From Dasyornis broadbenti (Eukaryota; Chordata; Aves; Passeriformes; Dasyornithidae), in the NCBI GenBank assembly GCA_013397935.1, contig VZRN01000521.1, forward strand, positions 920,187 through 984,186: a DNA stretch of 64,000 bases. Reading direction: 5' to 3'. The translations under genes were made by a program, and so were the position numbers. The notes below the pieces were generated by a model that ran no database searches, was not told the DNA's origin, and saw nothing but the letters and a program-made list of their open reading frames with translations. Shown here piece by piece: positions 61,839 to 64,000 of this stretch (the stretch's first letter is position 1; each line of letters starts with the position of its first letter).

Positions 61839-61845
61839 TGACTCA
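61839..61845 (+). promoter_or_regulatory. AP-1 consensus (TGACTCA)
   Basis: An exact AP-1 heptamer in the repeat-free block 61720-61990, about 100 bp before an RFX-like site. A single match is weak on its own. Confidence 0.2.
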
Positions 61846-61945
61846 ATGACTTAATAATTATTAATGAGACATTACGCTTTTAAACATTTCTGGCAAATGA
61901 TTAAGCTAAACGTTTGACATGGCTTTTAGAGGCCTGTAGCATGAT

Positions 61946-61958
61946 GCTGCCTAGCAAC
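61946..61958 (+). promoter_or_regulatory. RFX/X-box-like site
   Basis: GCTGCCTAGCAAC differs at one position from the palindromic X-box GTTGCCTAGCAAC bound by RFX factors, and the AGCAAC half is perfect. The match is longer than expected by chance at any given place, but no function is shown. Confidence 0.35.
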
Positions 61959-62155
61959 TGAAATGTCACATACACAGCTAAGGCAAACTCTTTCTGATAT
62001 TTTGTGATGCAGGTAAAATAAAAAACTTTGGTAAACACACTCCCTTGTCATTCACACATCAAGTAGTTTGGCCACACCAGGGAGTTTTGCACTTTCAGTG
62101 TATCCATATTCCAAACCTGTACCCAGACACTGCTTATCATGTACACAATTCTCAC

Positions 62156-62342
62156 CTGCAGAATCCTGGCAACTCTGGAGACATTTACCTTCTAGATGTG
62201 AACAGCTCATGCTCCCATATGCCAAGTTAAAAATAGAGCTCTGCTGGGAGAACCAGTCATCTGCAGGATGTCTATAGGCATGAATGCTCAGGAAAACAGT
62301 GCCAAGACATTGAGTAATGTGCACCAAACCGAACATGGTGAG
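62156..62342 (-). other. Candidate first coding exon with two donors (unproven)
   Basis: On the minus strand a pyrimidine-rich stretch CCTTTCTTCTGCAG (plus 62343-62356) precedes a segment beginning CTCACCATG, a reasonable start context with A at -3. The frame reads MFGLVHITQCLGTVFLSIHA, then YRHPADDWFSQQSS. The first 20 residues are hydrophobic enough to be a weak signal-peptide candidate. Two donor words follow in the same phase (phase 1): GAAG/GTAAAT (exon end 62189) and GCAG/GTGAGA (exon end 62156), 33 nt apart. The open frame continues both ways (62052-62540, 162 codons). I recognise no protein family. The phase would be compatible with the minus-strand segment at 42590-42739, but chance is a serious alternative. 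Confidence 0.18.
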
Positions 62343-64000
62343 CTGCAGAAGAAAGGTTAAGGACCTGTATACAGAAATATGACCTGGAGGCCTGTTATCA
62401 CTAACGAAAATGTCTCCCCTACGATACTGACAAATATGATGTGCAAGAATATAGTTGGACATTTGGAGCAATGTATTGTTTTTCCTCTTTGTTTGGTTCT
62501 GCAACAAGCTCAGGTAACAACCAGAATACTCAATAAACATTAGCTAACTTCTATATCTGCTCATCTTGTTCAACACTGTCTGAAAGAATGTATTTGTTTT
62601 ATTACTGTTGATACTGCTATTAGTCAGTTATGTGTTAAGAGAATTTGAACTGTTTGTAAAGTGCAAAGCAAGAATTTGCCCCAGTGGAAGATAAAGTGTT
62701 GATCCAAACAATGTATGAGCCTGCTGTGGTTATGAATAATAACTGCTCTTGGTCTTTATACACTTGCCATTCCCATGTACCCTACAGCTATTTAAGGGAA
62801 GCAGCGGTAATGCTGAGAGGCAGCTTTGGGAGTCTAAAGGCCATGATGACTAGGGAGATATAAGATTATTAGGTTTTTAGAATTAAATCTATCACAGGTT
62901 CTAGTAAATAATTGAAGGCAGATCATGATTTTCCTAAGCTCTGTTTGAGTTGCACTGTGTCAATAAGGACAAACACTTAATTTAAGCTACTTTTGTGCTC
63001 TCCTGTGCCACTTTCTGGTGCTTACTCTACAGAAAAATATCTAGAGAGATAAGAAGTTTCTCCTCATGCTTGCAACCAACAGCTCAAAATAAACTGGACA
63101 AAATTAGACACTCAAAAGTATCTAATACTGCCTGCAGCAACTATTTCTCCCGTAAGAATAGACGATCACACACCTGGGGAGTGTTATCCCACTGGGCTAT
63201 AAATAGATGTGACACTGCTTTTTGTCAGATTTCATAATAGAGATCAAAAGCACCACTGCCACTTAAAACCATCTTGCTCCCCTGAGGAGGCACTGAGCTG
63301 TCCAAGAATGGTGACACATAAATTGAGGGACAAGTTAACAGAGAGACAGAGTAGGTCATACAGTCCCTGGATAACTATGCTGTTGCTGATTAAACACACA
63401 CTAATGAATTGTGCTTCGTTTCTATGCTAGTTTTCTGTGAAATGGCCTGCCTTCAGATAAAGGGCACAGTCTCAGGAAGATTGGCTACCCATTGGCTTCT
63501 CCTCTGTGTTACCAGAGAGCTGTAATTCAGGTCTGTTGAAACAGCCAGGTAAGAAAACTGCACTGAGGGCAAGGTGAACCACAGTTCCTCCTGGATTTAT
63601 ATGATAGCTCAAGATCTGAAAACTGAAAGAAAAGCCTCTGGAAGATACCAGAGCATGCAATGGCTTCCTGTGCCAACAAGACAATAAATGTGGCCCTTCC
63701 TTAAACTCATTTAAAATTTTTTGCCTATCCTGGGGCACAAGAACAGAAATTGTGATCACCAACAGATTAAACTGTGATCCATTAAGAAAGACTGCCATCT
63801 CCTGGTTTCTTTAACAGCGTTCCTTCGGAAAAAATAGTTGGTTTAGTTAAAGCTTACGCTTGATCATTAAGTCATGCTTGCTCTGAACCTTTAAGGGAAA
63901 ATGTCACAGTTAATAAAGGACAGGCAAGTGAAAGCTGGAAAGGCTAATGCATTATGACTGCATGATATAGGTTAAGCCAACCTGTGCAATAATTATAACT
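62343..64000. other. Unique noncoding DNA, no gene recognised
   Basis: No repeat or gene recognised. The longest frame is 108 codons (63472-63798, minus), unrecognised. Confidence 0.6.

Larger units (their letters stand above)
53686..62155. other. Unique noncoding DNA, no gene recognised
   Basis: No gene or named repeat seen. It contains an A24 run, two short palindromes and a repeat-free block at 61720-61990 with an AP-1 site and an RFX-like site. The frames at 60937-61137 and 61390-61575 (plus, 66 and 61 codons) look protein-like in composition but match nothing I know and have no splice signals I would trust. Confidence 0.6.

Overview
This window looks like vertebrate nuclear DNA, most likely from a bird. 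It is AT-rich and free of recognisable genes over 64 kb. Interspersed repeats are sparse, and those I can recognise are of avian type: CR1 LINE 3' ends (one on each strand), a decayed CR1 reverse-transcriptase fragment, and a solo retroviral LTR. There are no operons, ribosome-binding sites, tRNAs, rRNAs or CRISPR arrays. The longest open frames are 185, 168, 162 and 149 codons. None has a protein family I recognise, and most look like chance openings in pyrimidine-rich or GC-richer DNA. The window is therefore intergenic or the inside of a very long intron; the sequence alone does not decide which.

Layout. 1-10387: unique AT-rich DNA with no recognised repeat. 10388-10650: 3' end of a CR1 LINE on the minus strand. 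11585-11935: probable solo LTR on the plus strand with an AATAAA signal. 11936-45654: mostly unique DNA with homopolymer runs, an (ATT)9 and a (TA)n microsatellite, GC-richer islands near 20.3 kb and 24.7 kb, one ambiguous base (34837), a canonical branch point plus CAG/GTAAGT near 38.45-38.49 kb, and a minus-strand exon-like segment at 42590-42739. 45655-45800: degraded CR1 ORF2 fragment. 46248-46285: hairpin with 13-bp perfect arms. 51323-51858: CR1 3' portion on the plus strand. 53436-53685: fifty tandem copies of a pentanucleotide in blocks of two variants. 53686-64000: unique DNA with palindromes, an RFX-like site and a second minus-strand exon-like segment (62156-62342).

There is no demonstrable gene system. 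The most interesting points are the block-structured RCATG array, the complete splice-signal set around the 150-nt minus-strand segment at 42.6-42.7 kb, the possible recursive splice site or microexon at 38.48 kb, the OTX/PITX-like hairpin at 46.25 kb, and several repeat-free blocks that resemble conserved noncoding elements. Family assignments rest on memory of consensus sequences, not on a search.
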